Below are positions 28,216 to 29,763 of a stretch of 29,763 nt of DNA, in pieces (the first letter of the stretch is position 1; the number at the start of each line of letters is the position of its first letter). A program made the position numbers and the translations under genes. This DNA comes from a virus: the IMG/VR virus record IMGVR_UViG_3300042390_000185, positions 1 through 29,763 of that record, one strand, 5' to 3'. Under the pieces are notes generated by a model. That model saw only the letters and a program-made list of their open reading frames with translations, did not search any database and was not told the DNA's origin.

Positions 28216-28974
28216 TTAATCTATATTGCAAAAACATTCAAATGATGGGTCTTCGTCAAACAATCCTTGCTGGGCTACGGTTTTATCTTTTAACATTTGA
28301 TAGCTTATTTCTTTTTTAAAAGTGTTATTTGTTTTATTCTCATTATCAATCCACCAATCAAATAATTCAGGTTTTTCGTTTGCAATTATTGCTAATTTCC
28401 CTTTACCCTTTAGGAAACATAAATCGCAGTTGCCATATGGTTCTTTGACTTTTAAATCAAATTCTTGCTTTGACCACCATTTTAAAACATCTGCTTTTGT
28501 AGTTTGGGATTTTACTAATGGCAATTCTACATCAATAGATATCTTTGCTTCTTTTATTTTTGCCCATCTTCGTGGCTCATCATATCGGATTCCATTGTAA
28601 TTGGTATATTCTTTAATCCCAATACTTTTTAAATATCGTTTTAAAGTTTTAATCTTTAATTCGGTTGTACAATATCGCATTCTTACATTAGGCAAAAATC
28701 CTTTATAATGTTCTATGACCTCTTTAAATGGTCTTCCATCTCGTGATGCAGTTTCATAGTTAACTATTTCAAATTTATTTCCTTTGCGGTATTCAAGCCA
28801 TAGTATATTAAGATTCCAACGCTTATCGCATTCGTTAATAAAATCTAAGGTTAATGGCATTTCCTTTCCTGTATTTTGAAAGCATACAATATAATCTTTA
28901 AGACCTTCATCAATAAGTTTTTTAGTCATATATGCTGATGTCCTACCTCCGCTAAAATTAATTATGTTGGTCAT
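28216..28974 (-). CDS. PAPS-reductase-family (PP-loop) enzyme, 252 aa
   Basis: The N-terminus INFSGGRTSAYMTKKLID carries the PP-loop SGGxxS (8-12) of the adenine nucleotide alpha-hydrolase superfamily, which activates substrates with ATP or PAPS. Cys residues occur in RMRYCTTELKIK, GNCDLCFLKGKG and SFECFCNID; the CDLC and CFC pairs could hold an Fe-S cluster. Phage relatives are often annotated as PAPS reductase-like and may act in sulfur metabolism or in DNA or nucleotide modification; the role here is not evident. It lies early in the late operon, 2 bp after the 51-aa gene. Confidence 0.85.
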   Translation of the reverse strand: MTNIINFSGGRTSAYMTKKLIDEGLKDYIVCFQNTGKEMPLTLDFINECDKRWNLNILWLEYRKGNKFEIVNYETASRDGRPFKEVIEHYKGFLPNVRMRYCTTELKIKTLKRYLKSIGIKEYTNYNGIRYDEPRRWAKIKEAKISIDVELPLVKSQTTKADVLKWWSKQEFDLKVKEPYGNCDLCFLKGKGKLAIIANEKPELFDWWIDNENKTNNTFKKEISYQMLKDKTVAQQGLFDEDPSFECFCNID

Positions 28975-28976
28975 TA

Positions 28977-29132
28977 CTATTCTTCAATTATTTGGTAGAA
29001 GTCCTTTACAAATATTCCATCATGGATATCTTGTTTCTCGTAGTCATGGAGCATAAACTCTGCCATGTCTAAATCTAATTCAGAGCATATTACCTCTCCA
29101 GTTTCTCGGTTGATTACTTTGTATGTTTTCAT
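28977..29132 (-). CDS. Small conserved-looking protein, 51 aa
   Basis: The acidic protein begins KTYKVINRETGEVICSELDL and has a C-terminal helix. Its ATG overlaps the preceding stop (ATGA) and its own stop precedes the PP-loop gene by 2 bp, so the three genes are probably translated as a set. I do not recognise it. Confidence 0.65.
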   Translation of the reverse strand: MKTYKVINRETGEVICSELDLDMAEFMLHDYEKQDIHDGIFVKDFYQIIEE

Positions 29133-29305
29133 ATTTTAATTGGTTCTAATAAATTAAATCTAATGTGGTATCTCTCTTTCTGCTCATTTTCTACAATACA
29201 AGTTGCGTTATGCTCATATACTATCTTTACCTTATCGCCCTTTTTGCCGTATCGACATGATGGCTTTGATATTGAGAAATGGTCTTTTATAAGTTGATGC
29301 GTCAT
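29129..29305 (-). CDS. Small basic protein, 58 aa
   Basis: The start is the ATG at 29305, 7 nt after the micropeptide stop and preceded by A/T-rich sequence; a longer frame would need a GTG at 29350 inside the micropeptide. The middle (KKGDKVKIVYEHNATCIVEN) looks like a small SH3-like beta barrel. It ends in an ATGA overlap. I do not recognise it. Confidence 0.65.
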   Translation of the reverse strand: MTHQLIKDHFSISKPSCRYGKKGDKVKIVYEHNATCIVENEQKERYHIRFNLLEPIKI

Positions 29306-29312
29306 ATTTTTT

Positions 29313-29375
29313 TTATTTAGGCTTAGCACCCGACCCTTGCCGAGTGCCACCCCTTTTTTCTTTTTTCTTCGCCAT
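29313..29375 (-). CDS. 20-aa basic micropeptide (GGxRxGSGxKPK)
   Basis: The peptide MAKKKEKRGGTRQGSGAKPK begins 2 bp after the stop of the 135-aa gene and ends 7 bp before the next ATG. RGGxRxGSGxKP is the N-terminal DNA-contact-like motif of many phage terminase small subunits and other DNA-binding proteins, here standing alone. It might be a DNA-binding micropeptide, a relic of a longer gene or a coupling ORF. Its tight fit between two genes supports translation. Confidence 0.6.
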   Translation of the reverse strand: MAKKKEKRGGTRQGSGAKPK

Positions 29376-29377
29376 TA

Positions 29378-29763
29378 TTACATCTCATTAAATCTATCCA
29401 TTACCTTTAAAAATTCTTTTTGTGCTTTAATAGTTGAATACGCTTCCCACTCTGAATAAGTACCTGACCATTTAAAAGACATTTCACCAAATCCATCATT
29501 TCTTTTTCTTATAAGAAATATGTGTTTTTCGCCATTTCTATGAGTAATAACATAACTAACAGCAGCAGAATAAGCAGTTGCACCTGTATTAAAATACTGT
29601 TGTTTTGGATTAACTTTCTCTACGTCTAAATTATAAGTAAGGTTTTTAATGCTTTCAATGTACTTTAAAATTGTCATTGGCATTCCTGTTAAAGGGCAAT
29701 TGTAAAATGAATTTATCGTAACCCACATATCTTGATAATGTGTTTCGATTTTTTCGTGTTTTG
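29378..29763 (-). CDS. Hypothetical protein, 3' part (gene crosses the circular junction)
   Basis: This part supplies all but the first few residues of the 135-aa product that starts at 149 in the other copy of the overlap. The sequence contains an N-terminal NCPLTGMPMTILKYIESIKN and a C-terminal beta-rich domain (AVSYVITHRNGEKHIFLIRK) with a terminal helix. CPLTG is reminiscent of a short Cys turn but has no second pair. I do not recognise the family. It is the first late gene. Confidence 0.75.
   Translation of the reverse strand, partial: KHEKIETHYQDMWVTINSFYNCPLTGMPMTILKYIESIKNLTYNLDVEKVNPKQQYFNTGATAYSAAVSYVITHRNGEKHIFLIRKRNDGFGEMSFKWSGTYSEWEAYSTIKAQKEFLKVMDRFNEM
29637..29763. repeat. Terminal overlap, copy 2 (circular contig)
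   Basis: Identical to bases 1-127; see copy 1. The reading frame of the 135-aa gene runs through without a break when the two copies are merged, which supports circularity. Confidence 0.9.

Noticed and set aside
13466-29305. Lysogeny module
   Set aside because: I looked for an integrase, excisionase, partition genes and a divergent repressor region and found none; all genes run in one direction.

Overview
The window is one AT-rich phage genome closed on itself: bases 1-127 are repeated exactly at 29637-29763, so the unique circle is 29,636 bp. The host is very probably a Bacteroidota bacterium (Flavobacteriia/Sphingobacteriia-like). Six intergenic sites carry the Bacteroidota -7 box TAnnTTTG with a TTG/TTTG-like box about 18-21 bp upstream. 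Start codons follow A/T-rich leaders without Shine-Dalgarno sequences, and many proteins are of types I know from Bacteroidota phages. Tape measure, tail tube and tail assembly chaperone genes indicate a long-tailed, siphovirus-like particle. All genes lie on the minus strand and are transcribed from high to low coordinates. I see no integrase, tRNA or CRISPR array.

Layout in transcription order. (1) Early/replication and packaging arm, 9296 down to 249: an 84-aa protein, a small HTH protein, an SSB-like protein, a conserved 139-aa protein, a replication-type protein with an unusual structured leader, a 245-aa protein, a run of small proteins, a RusA-like resolvase, a sigma-like factor, a structured intergenic element (3232-3325), an HNH nuclease, terS and terL, ending at a terminator (249-277). 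(2) Late arm, starting at the promoter 186-215 and crossing the junction: a 135-aa protein, a 20-aa basic micropeptide, small proteins, a PAPS-reductase-like enzyme, the tail assembly chaperone with a -1 frameshift site, neck and tail proteins, tape measure, XkdF-like protease, scaffold, major capsid protein and tail tube, then a terminator (17080-17110). (3) Portal with C-terminal extension, connector, a lipoprotein resembling a one-protein spanin, tail fibre, two small membrane proteins and an amidase, ending at a hairpin (9331-9345).

The most unusual feature is in terL. The Walker A motif is split by a 301-residue intein with intact splicing motifs. A complete 200-aa NUMOD4/HNH homing endonuclease lies inside the intein DNA but in a different reading frame, with its own start and stop. 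The intein frame stays open across the whole endonuclease gene, so the same ~600 bp appears to encode both an endonuclease and the linker of a splicing intein. A second candidate system is the leader of the replication-type gene (7742-7835): one segment can pair either with a sequence near the transcript start or with the start codon region, and a 13-bp stem crosses the first pairing.
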